From positions 1 to 64,000 of the forward strand of contig CAWGNG010000042.1 in NCBI GenBank assembly GCA_963823895.1: a stretch of DNA of 64,000 nucleotides, read 5' to 3'. The DNA comes from G963675935 sp963823895. Lineage in GTDB: Bacteria > Planctomycetota > Planctomycetia > Pirellulales > Thermoguttaceae. The notes beneath the pieces are model-generated. The model saw nothing but the letters and a program-made list of their open reading frames with translations. It did not search any database and was not told the origin of the DNA. The position numbers were made by a program, and so were the translations under genes. Below are positions 25,870 to 36,600 of this stretch, piece after piece. Position 1 is the first letter of the stretch. Each line of letters starts with the position of its first letter.

Positions 25870-27544
25870 GTCGCGTTCCTTTGCTCTCCAGCGCGTCTCG
25901 ATAGTTCCACGGCATCCAGTGCTCTGGATTGGCGGATAACTCGCCCGCATGCCGCTCAAGCTCAGTCAGGTAGTCGAACGGGTTCGCGCCGCACAGTTCG
26001 CAGGTGTGGATCAGGCTCATAAACAAATCCCCCACCTCCGCGCCGTGGCACGTCTTGTAGAACAAGGCGTTTTTGCGGTGCAGGATCGCCCGCTTTAGCG
26101 CGCGTTCGCACACGTTGTTGTCCAGCGGTGCGCCGGCCACGCGGAGGAACAACGTCAGCCGCTCCCAGTGTTTCAACAGGTACGAAATCGCGCTGCCCAA
26201 CGACGAGTTTGGCTCGACGCACCGTTGCTCGAATTGTCGGACAAGCCAGGCGTGAAGTTCTTCCATCACCGGGCCGCTCTCGGCCTGGTGGAAGAGCAAT
26301 CGTTCCTGCGGCGACAGATTTCGCTCTCGGGCGATGCCGTCATTCTTGTAAATCACGGCGAGCGCTTCCAACACGTGCCGGCACTCCTCGGGAAAACGTT
26401 CCGCCACTTCCACGAACTGCCGCCGTCCGTGGGCCAGACAGTGGGCCACGATCGTCGCCAGCTCCCCAGGCAAATTCCGCGGCAAGGCATCACACATCTG
26501 AATCGGCGCGGCCAACGATTCGGCACGCTCGATCAGCACGTCCGCCAGATTCTCGCCCGCGTGTTGACGCCCGCTGAAAAACAGGGCGATCTTGCGGTCT
26601 TCCTTGCTGGAAACAACGCCCGAAGTGAACATGCCCTTGCGCTCGGCCGGCGGTTTCTTCGCCGAGCCCTCGGCTGAAGTGTCGGCAGCCTCTGCGGCGA
26701 AAGTCTCTTCCTTGGCTCGTGCGCCCATCAGCTCCAGAATCTTGACCGTCGTATCATCATTGAAAACCACCTCGCCTTGCGCCGCCTGGCGAATCAATTC
26801 CGCGAAAGCCGGCTCGATCTTCTCGGCCTTGGCGTGAACGATCTCCCATTGGGTCGAAGCCGGCAGCGGAATGCCCAAGCTTCCTTGTAGCTTCTCCTCG
26901 CGGTTGAAGGGCATCCCGGTTCCGTACTTCAGCAAGGCGATCATGCTGCCCGCCGTTGCATCATACTTTTCCGGGCCCACCTCGTCGGGCGACTGGGCCG
27001 TGAAGACGACGCCGCACAAGTTGCACCGCAACTTCTGCAGTTCGTAAATCTTGGCCTGAATCGGGGCCTGCCCCACCAATCGAACCAGCACGCCCGGCCG
27101 GCCCGTCTCGTAGACTGTGCCCTTGTCGCACTTCGGGCAGGCGTCACCCGGCTGGAGCGACTCGTGAGGCACCGCAACCTTCTCCGCCCCGGCGTAGGCG
27201 TCGGCCCCGTTGCGGCCGTGTCCTTTGGCAGGCGTTTTCGCCGCGTCTTCCGGCGCCAACACCACGGCAGTCGAAACGGCCGCAGATGCCGACCGCGGCG
27301 ACGCCAAATCCTTGCCGCCGCCGATCACCGTCTTCGTTTTCTCGGTCCGCGAACCGAAAAGCAGCTTCCGCAAGCGAGCGATCGTGGTGTTCTTGTCGTC
27401 CACTAACTCGGCGATGGTGTCGTAGGCATCCACCACCGCCCTGAGGATCGCATAATCCTTCTCGTCGAGTTTTTTCTCGGCTTGCCGCAGAGCGTCTTCC
27501 AACTGGCTCATGTCGATCTCGATGGTCGAAAGCTTCGTTGGCAT
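25838..27544 (-). CDS. tnpC: IS66 transposase TnpC (DDE)
   Basis: 568 aa with ATG 27544. It has an N-terminal coiled coil (LEDALRQAEKKLDEKDYAIL), a leucine/Arg region LRKLLFGSRTEKT typical of IS66, and a zinc-ribbon pair (CPKCDKG with CNLCG). The catalytic core has Asp in FNDDTTV, Asp in MCDALPRN with the AHCLAHGRR motif, and Glu in NNVCERALK. A ~50-residue Ala/Glu insertion follows the first Asp. It appears complete. Confidence 0.93.
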   Translation of the reverse strand: MPTKLSTIEIDMSQLEDALRQAEKKLDEKDYAILRAVVDAYDTIAELVDDKNTTIARLRKLLFGSRTEKTKTVIGGGKDLASPRSASAAVSTAVVLAPEDAAKTPAKGHGRNGADAYAGAEKVAVPHESLQPGDACPKCDKGTVYETGRPGVLVRLVGQAPIQAKIYELQKLRCNLCGVVFTAQSPDEVGPEKYDATAGSMIALLKYGTGMPFNREEKLQGSLGIPLPASTQWEIVHAKAEKIEPAFAELIRQAAQGEVVFNDDTTVKILELMGARAKEETFAAEAADTSAEGSAKKPPAERKGMFTSGVVSSKEDRKIALFFSGRQHAGENLADVLIERAESLAAPIQMCDALPRNLPGELATIVAHCLAHGRRQFVEVAERFPEECRHVLEALAVIYKNDGIARERNLSPQERLLFHQAESGPVMEELHAWLVRQFEQRCVEPNSSLGSAISYLLKHWERLTLFLRVAGAPLDNNVCERALKRAILHRKNALFYKTCHGAEVGDLFMSLIHTCELCGANPFDYLTELERHAGELSANPEHWMPWNYRDALESKGTRHVKTPSEESR

Positions 27545-27699
27545 GATGATACCAGCAACGGAGGCCGACGAAAACCACTATGGCGTTCATTTCAAGCGGG
27601 CGCAGAATAACGCGCATCCGCAAAGCGTGGAAAGAGCGATTTGCCGCGATTTCGCGGGCACCGCCGCCAATCGCCGCGTCAATCCGCCGGCCCCACCGA

Positions 27700-28041
27700 T
27701 CACCAAGCAGGCGCCGCTTGCGTCGCTTCCGGATTGCCCGCCGAAAGAAGAACCTGCAACTGATGGGCTGCCAGCGTTCTGGCCGCCGCATTCTTAGCCG
27801 ACGGCCACCAGGAGAACTTGCCGCTCGACAACCGCTTGTGGCAAAGCCAATAACCTTGGCCGTCATAAACGAGTATCTTTACCGCCGTCGCCGCTCGATT
27901 GCGGAATACGAATACCCAGCCATTAAACGGATCATACTTCAACACCTCCTTGCACAACCGGGCCAGACCGTCGATTCCGCGGCGAAAGTCGGCTGGCTCG
28001 ATGGCCACCACTACCCGCATCTGAGGCGTGACCTGAATCAT
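27700..28041 (-). CDS. tnpB: IS66 accessory protein TnpB
   Basis: 113 aa from ATG 28041, overlapping the stop of the tnpA-like gene as ATGA. It carries the signature VVAIEPADFRRGIDGLARLC and the later FVFRNRAATAVKILVYDGQG and KRLSSGKFSWW of the IS66 Orf2 family. This protein is needed for IS66 transposition, though its biochemical role is not known. 155 bp without a gene separate it from tnpC. Confidence 0.93.
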   Translation of the reverse strand: MIQVTPQMRVVVAIEPADFRRGIDGLARLCKEVLKYDPFNGWVFVFRNRAATAVKILVYDGQGYWLCHKRLSSGKFSWWPSAKNAAARTLAAHQLQVLLSAGNPEATQAAPAW

Positions 28042-28481
28042 GGCGAGGGATTCCAGAAGCTCCGGCTCAGCGCCGCCAGATCGGGCGTCGGGACTCCTTT
28101 CAGATGGACCCGCATCTTTGCCCCGGCAGCGTCCTCTAACTCCACCGTGCATTCGCAACCGTTGCTGGCAGGGGCCAGTTCAAGAAACGTGGCCGCCGAC
28201 TCGGCACCGAGAGGAAGAGGTGGTCGGCGTCGATAGGCATTCTTCGGCAGATCAACGGCGACCGTGGATTGCTGTTCGACACGCTTTTTCAGCGAGTAGT
28301 ACTCCAGACGCAATACCCTGGAAGTGCGATGGAGCCCATACCGGACAGCCGCTCTTGCTGCTGCGGTCCACAGCCCGTCCGGAATCCGTGAGCGCGCCTG
28401 ATGCGTCGCCCGCCAACGCAGAAATCGACGCCGAAGTGCCTCCAGCCGGGCCGGAATGTCGCGAGTCTCTCTGCCATTCAT
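28038..28481 (-). CDS. tnpA: IS66 TnpA-like accessory protein
   Basis: 147 aa from ATG 28481 (MNGRETRDIPARLEALRRRF). It contains a helical HTH-like region (LRLEYYSLKKRVEQ) and a C-terminal beta part (CECTVELEDAAGAKMRVHLK), as in the first protein of planctomycete IS66 copies. It is coupled to tnpB by ATGA. Confidence 0.75.
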   Translation of the reverse strand: MNGRETRDIPARLEALRRRFLRWRATHQARSRIPDGLWTAAARAAVRYGLHRTSRVLRLEYYSLKKRVEQQSTVAVDLPKNAYRRRPPLPLGAESAATFLELAPASNGCECTVELEDAAGAKMRVHLKGVPTPDLAALSRSFWNPSP

Positions 28482-28566
28482 TGGCTGTCCTCCGCAAAAG
28501 TCTCTGCTGACAGCCAACGATACCAAATGCTTCAAGACATTTCATACACGCTTGCCGCAAGGACAC

Positions 28567-28954
28567 GAACGGTGAGTTGGACAAGGGCATCGCCGATCTT
28601 ACGGAGGCCATCCGACTCGATCCAAAGGATGTTGGAGGATATCTAATAGGCCGGGGCATTGTTTACTCGCAGAAGAAGCAATTCGAGCAAGCGATCACCG
28701 ACTTCAGTGAGGCCATCCAACGGGCCCCCGAAACAGTAATGCCCTATTTCCACCGTGGCCGCGAGCGCACACTGAACGGCGAGTTGGACAAGGGCATCGC
28801 CGACTTCACGGAGGCCATCCGACTCGATCCGAAACTGCCTTGCGCCTATTGGGGCCGGGGCGATGGGTACAGGCTGAAAGGCGATTTGGGGATGGCGTTT
28901 CTGGACTTTGGAAGAGCCGTGGAGGTGTGGGAAAGACAGGGGGAGAAAAGGTGA
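28567..28954 (+). pseudogene. TPR protein fragment, cut by IS66
   Basis: The frame NGELDKGIADLTEAIRLDPK begins right at the IS end with no start codon and continues through three more TPR units (KKQFEQAITDFSEAIQRAPE, then NGELDKGIADFTEAI) to the stop at 28952-28954. The upstream repeats are missing. TPRs are protein-binding helices. The lost half was not found at the other IS end. Confidence 0.65.
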
Positions 28955-29000
28955 CAGGGGAGAAAAGGTGAGAAAAGGTGGGTGAGGGTGAGAAAAGGTG
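28942..29000 (+). repeat. GAGAAAAGGTG tandem-like repeats
   Basis: GAGAAAAGGTG occurs four times within 60 bp, partly inside the end of the TPR frame, and leads into the first arm of the long palindrome. It looks like local expansion of a REP-type arm. Confidence 0.5.
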
Positions 29001-29076
29001 ACAGCCACCAAATCCAGGACGAATTGGTAATGATACAGTGCCCATGTTGCCCATATTTGGTGGCTGTCACCTTTTC
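28992..29076. repeat. REP-like palindrome, family 1
   Basis: 28992-29013 and 29055-29076 are perfect 22-bp inverted repeats around a 41-nt loop. The arm contains GAAAAGGTGACAGCC. It lies between genes, so it is a REP/RAYT-type or terminator-like element. Confidence 0.75.
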
Positions 29077-29260
29077 TTTTCCATGGTGTTGCCTTCCCCA
29101 TGTCAGAACAAGGTCGGCACACCGGAAGGATGATTTCGGAGCTCAATGGCTGGCCTGCGTGTGCCCTTGTCAACGCTTCACGCGTCGTGTTACCATGACC
29201 GGCGCATGACTCAGGGTCGGGACGGGTTGCTGGCCCTTTCCCGTATGGCTCTTTCATCCG

Positions 29261-30262
29261 CTACTCCCTGCCGGCTTTGACCGGCGCTTTCTCTGACCCC
29301 TTTTTTGCGCTTTTTTGCGTGGAATCGTCGCATTTCAGATCGCCGCTGGCATATTGGACACCGTCTAACAGAAACCGCAAGAGCGTCGACGATTCGTAAC
29401 TTTCGGGGAAATGGCTGGGCGAACAGTAGAAGACCCGGCCTCGGCCGTAGCGCTTGATCCACGCCACGTAGCGGGCGATTTTGCCGACCCGGCCCTTCGC
29501 GTCCTTGATCCCTTTGACGTCCATTGAAAGCAGCGGGTGGAAATTCAGTTTCTCATAACAACCCTTGAAACAATACGGTTCGTCGCGGTGGACGAACGGC
29601 CCCTTGCCGCGAAACGCCGCAACCAACGGGTGATCGGCGTCAACCGTGCGCAGCGTCAATTCCTGATTTGCAGGATGGTAGTCGAAGGCCCCGCCGATCA
29701 TCTCGTTGAACTTGGCCGAGTTGTTCAACATCGTCGGAGCGCCGTGAATCGCCACCAGTCCCCTTCCACCGGCGACGAAATCGAGGATCGATTGCTGCAA
29801 AGAGTCCGCTTTCGCCTGCCGCTGGCTTGCCGTCATGCCGCTATATTTGGGATTGCGCTCCAATTCATCGAGGAACAGATTCCGCCGCGGTGCGATCGAG
29901 CAGTTATTGTTGAGTACGAGCACGTCGTACGCGGCCAGGGCCTTAGGCGTCAGGGCCTCGATGTCCACTGTCTGCGTGACGTCGAACGCGCCGGACTTCT
30001 TGCCGAGGACTCCGAAAACGCAATCGACATACGGAACGACGTCGTGCTTGAAACCGGTGAAGAGCGAGAAGACGAGCAGCTTCCGCTTGGTCGCATCGAC
30101 CGTAACTCTTGGGGGGGCAAGCCCTGCGATCTTTGCCCTCCACTCCGGCGTGAGCGGTTGGATTTGAGACTTGGCGTAGGGGATTTTCTCGGCACGGCAC
30201 TCGACGGCCAACCCTGCAATCAGCAGGAAGGAACACGCAGTGAGGTAGGTGGGCTTTCGCAT
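29261..30262 (-). CDS. ThuA-like (class I glutamine amidotransferase fold) exported protein
   Basis: 333 aa with ATG 30262. Residues 1-24 form a signal peptide (LLIAGLAVECRA). The body has the ThuA pattern: KLLVFSLFTGFKHDVVPY, then VLVLNNNC, FVAGGRGLVAIHGA and GGAFDYHPANQEL. ThuA-domain proteins in planctomycetes are linked to sugar metabolism, but their reaction is unclear. The last ~30 residues are Lys/Asp-rich. It stands alone, with a glycosidase gene farther upstream. Confidence 0.85.
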   Translation of the reverse strand: MRKPTYLTACSFLLIAGLAVECRAEKIPYAKSQIQPLTPEWRAKIAGLAPPRVTVDATKRKLLVFSLFTGFKHDVVPYVDCVFGVLGKKSGAFDVTQTVDIEALTPKALAAYDVLVLNNNCSIAPRRNLFLDELERNPKYSGMTASQRQAKADSLQQSILDFVAGGRGLVAIHGAPTMLNNSAKFNEMIGGAFDYHPANQELTLRTVDADHPLVAAFRGKGPFVHRDEPYCFKGCYEKLNFHPLLSMDVKGIKDAKGRVGKIARYVAWIKRYGRGRVFYCSPSHFPESYESSTLLRFLLDGVQYASGDLKCDDSTQKSAKKGSEKAPVKAGRE

Positions 30263-30322
30263 GGTTCATTTGTCCAGGGAAGAGAAAGGTGACTACGCCT
30301 CATTGTTGACGTTTTTGTGGTC

Positions 30323-30538
30323 ATGTCAATAAAGGCGGCACGCGGTAATACGGCAGGGGTGTGGGTTGGGGTCGCAGCAGCCCTGATTATGTCAATTGTC
30401 TCTATTGGTGGTCTTGTATGGAACACAAGTCATTCTCAGCAACCAATCATCAATGTGCTGCCGGCACCGGTTCAGAATTCACCCCCTACCACACTGCCAT
30501 CATCTCAGCCGACCCCCCCGCCCATCGTAAAGCACTGA
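30323..30538 (+). CDS. Small single-span membrane protein (71 aa)
   Basis: ATG 30323 gives MSIKAARGNTAGVW, a helix (VGVAAALIMSIVSIGGLVW), and a Pro/Ser/Thr-rich outer tail ending in PPPIVKH. A conventional ribosome site is not clear. Its function is unknown. Confidence 0.4.
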   Translation: MSIKAARGNTAGVWVGVAAALIMSIVSIGGLVWNTSHSQQPIINVLPAPVQNSPPTTLPSSQPTPPPIVKH

Positions 30539-30587
30539 CTTTTCCATAAGCACCTTGCCGTTCTGGTCATCGCGGCATCGTCCCACA

Positions 30588-33419
30588 TCAACGACGCAGG
30601 CGCAGGCGAGAACGCGTTCCGTTCTGCTTGGGGAGTTTGCATTCTAAAGAGCCGTCGCGAAGTTCGATCGTGCCGACCAATTCGGCGTTCTCGGCGGTCT
30701 GGCGGTACAGTTCCACGGCGCGGATGCCGTCGGGCAGGCCGTTGAAATGGATCTGGCACGCCACATATTCGCCCTCGTCTTTCATGCGAATGTCCACGCG
30801 GCATTCTTTGGTCAACGGAAAGTTGCTGATGCCCTGTGATTCCTTGCCGACAGGCCGGGGGGCCAAAACAAAGGCAAGGGGGTCATCGGTTCTTTCGAAG
30901 CCGAAGAGGCCGCGCACGAGCATATCGCAGACGGACGAGGTGATGCCGGAGGTAAAATAACCGAGGTGCATCCCTCGGCCGTTGTCGGGGCGGTACTGCT
31001 CCCAGATGGTGCCCGTGCGCGCGTATTCCTTGGCGACCATGTCATAGATGTTGCGTGTGATTTTAGACGCCTCATCCTGGTAGCCGTAACGCGTCAGTCC
31101 GCGCACGGTGTAGTACGGTTCGACCGACCAGATCGTTCCCCCCCAACCATCGGTAATCGTAAAGGAAGGATCGTCGAACGGCGTGCTGGGAATCGCATAA
31201 GGATACTTCTGGTTGGGAGCGTACTTGGCCGCGTTTTTGATGCGCTGCACGAGACGCTCTGCTTGCTTCGCCGTCGCGAGGTCCACCGTCATCGCATAGA
31301 ACTCGATCGGCGAGCCGGTGGGAAGCTGCTTCATGGTCTTGCCATTAACGCACAAATACGAACCCTTCTCTTTATTCCACATATAGGCTTGGATACCATC
31401 CTGCAAGCGGGCTGCCCTCTTCTCCCAATCGAACGCCTCTCGATCCTTTCCCAGCAGCTTGGCCATCTTGACCAGCGTGCGATATTGATTCACCTGGAAC
31501 ATGTTCATATCGACCCAAATGGTGTCGCGCGAGCTCAGCGGTGTTCCGTAGTCAATGTTGTGCTCGGTGGCGGCCAGCGAACCTTCGGGCGTTTTGTTCC
31601 ATTTCGTGTCGAGCCAGCGCTGATGCCGGGCCAAAAGCGGATAAACCGACCTGATCAAAGACCTGTCGCGGTTGATGAGGTAACAGTCCCACAGCGCCAT
31701 CGCAATGTTCGGGAGTTGCGGGCGAATCGGCATGACATGGACCGGGTTGAAGTGAATCGGCGTGGACCCGTCCGCGTTCATGCCGTCCAGGAAAGTCTTG
31801 AGCGTCCTGGCCGCCACGTCGGCATCCCAGGTGCAGTAAGTGTGGGCCGTCAGCGCGGTATCCCAGTAGAACGTCCAGCGGTAGTGGATCAGGTCGCCCG
31901 CCATCCAGAGATCCCGGCATTTGCCCTGAGCCGGATAGGTTCCCGCCCGCAGCAGATCGAAGGTGTAACTCCATACACCCTGCCAAGATGGATCGAAGCC
32001 TCCGAGCCGGGGCATGCGGTCGTAGAGGGCGTGCCGTTTGGCGTCGCACAACTCTGCGATGCCCTCCCATGTGGTCGTCGCTTCCGGCCGGCTGAGCATG
32101 CGGCATACGGCGGCGAACTCGATCCTTTGCCGCTGAGCTATCTGGTCGGGCAGGAGTTTCGCGGGCCTCGCACTGCGATCGGCATGCACCAGGGCAATCG
32201 CTTCATCGTCCACCCCGCCGGCGAGGATCTTTTCCGGGCCGGGAGCGTTCCGAGCGTCGAACACGGAAATAAAACTGACCGTCGGGTTGGGATCCTGGTC
32301 TGGCTTGACGGCATGCACGCTCAATTCGATGACGCCGTCACCGTCGGCGTCTGCGGCATCGAAGCACAAGACGGCTGGAACGTTTCTTCCGTACTCTTTG
32401 GCCAGATCAACGGTGCGAACGCTCTTGCCTTCAATTCGAAGGTCGAGGACTCGCTTCCCGGCGGCTTCCCAGCAATTCTCTATCAGTCCAAATGCCACGC
32501 GGAACGTCCCTTTGCCTGGGGCTTTGAACCGGAAGACCAGTGGCTTGGATAAGCCGACCAAGATATTCTTGAACCGCGGATCGCAGGGAACCGTCGGCGC
32601 CGTGGCATTGGGAATGACCAACGGAGGATTGACCTCGCTGATCGGCCCTTTGATGAAGGACACCGACAAAGGGCCCCATCCGATCTGCGTGACAATCGAT
32701 AAGCTCTGCGTCTGATGAGCGGCGAGAGTAATGTCCCAAGTCGCCTTGATCTTGCCGTTTTTCTCAACGAGCTTCGAGGGCGCGCCGACCTGGATCAAGG
32801 TGGAAGGACCCGATGGATCGGTGATCACGAAGCCGTTCAGCATGGCCGTGCGGTTAAGACCCAGCGCATGATCGCTTTGCCAGACGATTTCCACTTCCAG
32901 GCGATGCTCTTTGTCGGTCTTATTGGTAAGCTTCAAGCTCTCGATCCATTGCAGCGACGAGATGACCGTGTCGAGACAGTCAATCTCGATCGCATCGGTT
33001 TCACCCGCGACACGGTGGAAGTCGAACTGATGCTCGATCTGCTTGATGCGTAGATCGCCGCCGCTGACGGCCCGACCGTCGATCGACAGATGAAGGGTCC
33101 GTGAGTACTCGGGTTCTCCAGCCGACCAGACCTTGTCTAACTTGCCAGCATATAGATTGCCGCACGCTGCCCAACGAATTCGGTCCCAGCCGGGGACATC
33201 CAACAGCGTGAAGTGACGGAACTCATCCTCGAAACAGGTTCCATAAGTGGCAGTCAGATTTGTGTCGGTTCGGCCATTGAGGATCCGCGGCGCATCGCGT
33301 TTCGTCGGCACTCCTGCCGTCGGCGGCAGCGATTCGGCGCAAGCCGCCAACCTCACGGACGGCAACAATAGGCCAATCGCCAGTGCCATCCATCGCATCG
33401 AATCGGAGGGGGAGAACAT
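30588..33419 (-). CDS. Exported glycoside hydrolase with malectin and (alpha/alpha)6 domains
   Basis: 943 aa from ATG 33419 with a signal peptide (ALAIGLLLPSVRLAACA). Residues ~50-290 form a beta-sandwich. ~305-410 resemble a malectin-like domain (FRVAFGLIENCWEAAGKR). ~440-860 form a six-hairpin barrel with LWMAGDLIHYRWTFYWDTAL, WVDMNMFQVNQYRTL and GWGGTIWSVEPYYTVRG, as in GH37/GH63/MGH1-like enzymes. A small C-terminal beta domain closes it. It likely cleaves alpha-linked oligosaccharides outside the cytoplasm. The exact GH family and the catalytic acids are not assigned. Confidence 0.75.
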   Translation of the reverse strand: MFSPSDSMRWMALAIGLLLPSVRLAACAESLPPTAGVPTKRDAPRILNGRTDTNLTATYGTCFEDEFRHFTLLDVPGWDRIRWAACGNLYAGKLDKVWSAGEPEYSRTLHLSIDGRAVSGGDLRIKQIEHQFDFHRVAGETDAIEIDCLDTVISSLQWIESLKLTNKTDKEHRLEVEIVWQSDHALGLNRTAMLNGFVITDPSGPSTLIQVGAPSKLVEKNGKIKATWDITLAAHQTQSLSIVTQIGWGPLSVSFIKGPISEVNPPLVIPNATAPTVPCDPRFKNILVGLSKPLVFRFKAPGKGTFRVAFGLIENCWEAAGKRVLDLRIEGKSVRTVDLAKEYGRNVPAVLCFDAADADGDGVIELSVHAVKPDQDPNPTVSFISVFDARNAPGPEKILAGGVDDEAIALVHADRSARPAKLLPDQIAQRQRIEFAAVCRMLSRPEATTTWEGIAELCDAKRHALYDRMPRLGGFDPSWQGVWSYTFDLLRAGTYPAQGKCRDLWMAGDLIHYRWTFYWDTALTAHTYCTWDADVAARTLKTFLDGMNADGSTPIHFNPVHVMPIRPQLPNIAMALWDCYLINRDRSLIRSVYPLLARHQRWLDTKWNKTPEGSLAATEHNIDYGTPLSSRDTIWVDMNMFQVNQYRTLVKMAKLLGKDREAFDWEKRAARLQDGIQAYMWNKEKGSYLCVNGKTMKQLPTGSPIEFYAMTVDLATAKQAERLVQRIKNAAKYAPNQKYPYAIPSTPFDDPSFTITDGWGGTIWSVEPYYTVRGLTRYGYQDEASKITRNIYDMVAKEYARTGTIWEQYRPDNGRGMHLGYFTSGITSSVCDMLVRGLFGFERTDDPLAFVLAPRPVGKESQGISNFPLTKECRVDIRMKDEGEYVACQIHFNGLPDGIRAVELYRQTAENAELVGTIELRDGSLECKLPKQNGTRSRLRLRR

Positions 33420-33698
33420 GAGAGACTGCTCTTTCGGCGGGATGGTGCGCAGCGGCGGGAAACTCGGAAGTGCGGGCTTCAGTATATGGTCTTCCGTTGC
33501 GTCAAGCAAGAGTCATGATTCATCGGCGACAGCAGCCCGCCAAATGACTCATGGCAGATGTCGTCTTCCCGCAAGAGTTCGTTGATCGGCGTAGGCGGCG
33601 GCCGGGTCGAATCGTTGGACTCGCTGCCGATTCCTTGACGTGGCCGGAATGTGTGATCGAACAACAAACTCTTTCACGGCGCGCCTGGACTATGAGAG

Positions 33699-36600
33699 TC
33701 AGAGTGGTTTTCGCTCGGCTGCCGGACCTGTTTGCATCCGTGCAATCATGGCACACAGCGCGATTAGCAGCAATGCCACCCCAACAATCCCGAGCGGCAG
33801 CAGGAAGAGCCATGCCGCTCCTGCAACCATCAGCAGCCACGGCCAATAGCAGCGGGCGAACGCCGCAGCGCTGCGCCGTCTCAACCCCTGAATAACTGCG
33901 GCCGCCAGCGCCAAGCACAGTATTGCCCAAAGGGCAGCCGACAGACCGCGGCCCACATCTTCATGACGAGCGCTTAGGACCAGCCGCGGTTCGCCGTGGA
34001 GCTTGCGGAAATGGTATGCGGTCCCGACCGGAGCCACGTCCAGTCCGAGCGATAATTGACCGCGGGCCGCGGGTTGCGGGGCATGGGCGGCATCCGGCCG
34101 GCCTTCGTTTCCCGCCGGAGGTTCTTGCGGGCTATTCTTGTCTGACTCGTTTCGTTCGATCGTCTGGAGTTTCTTTAGTTGCTCGGCCGCTTGTTCGCGC
34201 AACGTCCCCCGTCGCTGCTCGAGCCCGGCCCGAGTCTGGTCCTTTTGCCCCTTGTTGACTTCACCTTCAGACGATCCTTCGACGCCGCGACCTCGCTCTC
34301 CGCCCGGCTTGGCGATCGGCTCCTGCCGTGTCTTGAGGAAGTAAAATCGCGCCTCTCCGTCACGTTGTCCGGCATCGGTTTTGATATCCTGAAAACGCTT
34401 GATGTCCGATTGAATCTGTTGAGCCTGCTGCTGAACGTCTGCGGCGTTGGAATCGCCAGTCGGAACGCTGGGCTCGGCATAGCTTTGCAGTGTGCTGCCG
34501 GCTTGTTGCAGATTGCAGAGGGCCTTCTGCCGCACGGCGGAGCTGCTTTTGCAGCCGGCCACTTGCACGACCTGCCGCAATTCATCAAGGAACGACAACT
34601 TTCGCTCCTCTTGCTGATATGTTGCCGGAACTTCTTCCAGGTTGCTGTCGCCGGACACGACACTTCCGCGGTAATCATGCGGCAGATACACCGTCCAAAG
34701 CGTGCGAGAAACGGGGACGTCGTCGCGAATCTCCGGCGCCGGCAGACGGACCTGCGTCCAGAGCCGCAGCGGCTCGGCAAGCCGTCCGGCGTAGATCACG
34801 ACAACCTTCGAGGACAAATCACCGGCCGAGGTCTTTTGCAGCGGCAACAACGTAACCGTCCGGCCACGCCGGCTGACTTGCGCCGGTCGCACCGGCCGAT
34901 CCGACACATGCGCCGACCACAGTTCACTTTTCGGCGGCAGTTCCAATTCCAGGAACTGCAACGTGAAGTTGTGGATGCTGTAGGCGGCACTGGCGCGATA
35001 GCTGCCGTCGGCGCCGACGACGGTCGTCAGGTCCGCCAGGCTGATGCTGGCTTTCAAGCCCGATTCCTGCTCCCGCACGCGGCGTTGCCACAGCAGCGCC
35101 GTGTCGTCGCTGACCCGATAGGCAGCGACGGCCTGCTGCCGGACGCCCTCTGCCAGGTCGCCGGGCACGGCAGCGATCGGAACCGCCGCCGCGCCGCGGG
35201 TCGCGGTCGCTGCGATCTCGTCCGCGGTCAAATTCTCGAGAATCACGTGGTTGCGCGATCGCTCCACATCCAACGGGCTGACAATTGCGGCCCGCAGGCT
35301 GTCTTTGTCGGCCAGCGGCAGCGTCTGCACCAGGTTCAGACGATATTCTCCCTTCGCGGGCCGCTGCAATTCGACGGTCCAGATGCGTCGATCGCCGGCC
35401 AGCCGCGAGCGGATTTGCCGAACGTGCTGGCCCTGCAACTCGATATCATCGCCGAGCCATTTTGGCGTTGCTATCTCAAACCGCGAGCGGCCGGCCTGGC
35501 GGATGTCAAAGGCAATCTGGCTGACATAGGTTGCGGCGCCGTCGCGAACGCTCACCACGGTGGCGATGTCGGCGTTCACCCGCGACGACGCAGCCGACAG
35601 TTGTAGCCGCAGTTCGCTCGGCAGCGAATCGTACTCGAATGCGTAGTTGACCGCACGATTGTCAGCCGACCGCAAATCATGATCCAACGCGGCCGGTTCA
35701 ACGGATCGAGTGCCGCGATGATCGGCGAGCACGGCTTCGAGATCGTCGTCAAGATACACCGCGATCTGCCCGCGCTGCGATTGAACCTCTTGCACGGCGA
35801 GGCGGGGCACGTCCAGCGTCGCCTGGTCGGAGTTTCGCGGCATCGCACCACACACAACCACGTCGAACGTCCCCACGGTGGGCTCGCCGAACTCGATCCT
35901 CAAGCGCCCGCCCTTGTCATCGCGGTCGAGAAACCACTCGGCGCCTGCGGGAACGCGCACCTGCGATAATCGCAGCGGCGCCGGCACGCGAATCGGCAGC
36001 GACACAATGGGGACGCCGGCGACATTGACGGTCAGCGTGCTCCGCAAAGTGATCTGCCGGCCGCTCACGGCCACGGCCGTGCGATCGAACACATCGACTC
36101 CTGAACGGCGTCGCTCGACTTTAAGCCGCAGATGCCACGGTCGCGCCGTGTAGCGATAAGCCCAGAGCACGGGCTGCCCATCGCTTGGTTGTTGCGGCAG
36201 ATCCAGGCCGGCGCGGTCGATTTGATCGACGTTTTCCGCCTTCTCGACCCGGACGTGGAGGTGCGGCGTGCAACTAAGGGCGATGCGACCCGTCTCCCGC
36301 ACAACTCCCAGTGCCTCAAAGCCGAGCACGTCGACGTCGGCCGCCGCCGCCATCTGCCGATCGCAACACAGCGCATCGACATCGACTTCCGTGCCGGTCG
36401 TCAGCTCTTTCTTCAGGGAAATCGCCAATTGCCGCGTTGCACGACCGTCCGCCGCCGGCGCGGTCTTGATCGACCAACCGGCAACGTCGATGCCGCGAAC
36501 ATCCTCGACCGCCACGCCGGCCGGGATTCGCAGCAACAATGCGGCAAGCGTTCCCTGCTCGACGCGGTAGCGAAACCGACTGTGGAGATGAACGCCGGAG

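Larger units (their letters stand above)
25156..28566 (-). mobile_element. IS66-family element with passenger gene
   Basis: A 3.4-kb unit with three IS66-type genes in the order tnpA-like, tnpB, tnpC plus a passenger gene. GTGTCCTTGCGGCA at 25156-25169 is the exact inverse of 28553-28566, and partial matching continues inward (CGTG). I see no 8-bp target duplication (flanks AAAAGACT and GAACGGTG), so one side has probably been rearranged since insertion. The right end lies inside a TPR gene. Confidence 0.75.

Noticed and set aside
25156..28566. 8-bp target duplication of IS66
   Set aside because: The flanking octamers differ (AAAAGACT, GAACGGTG).
30966..32552. Long plus-strand frame opposite the glycosidase
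   Set aside because: The minus strand encodes a clear malectin/(alpha/alpha)6 protein. The plus frame has no ribosome site and Arg/His-rich random content typical of high-GC antisense.
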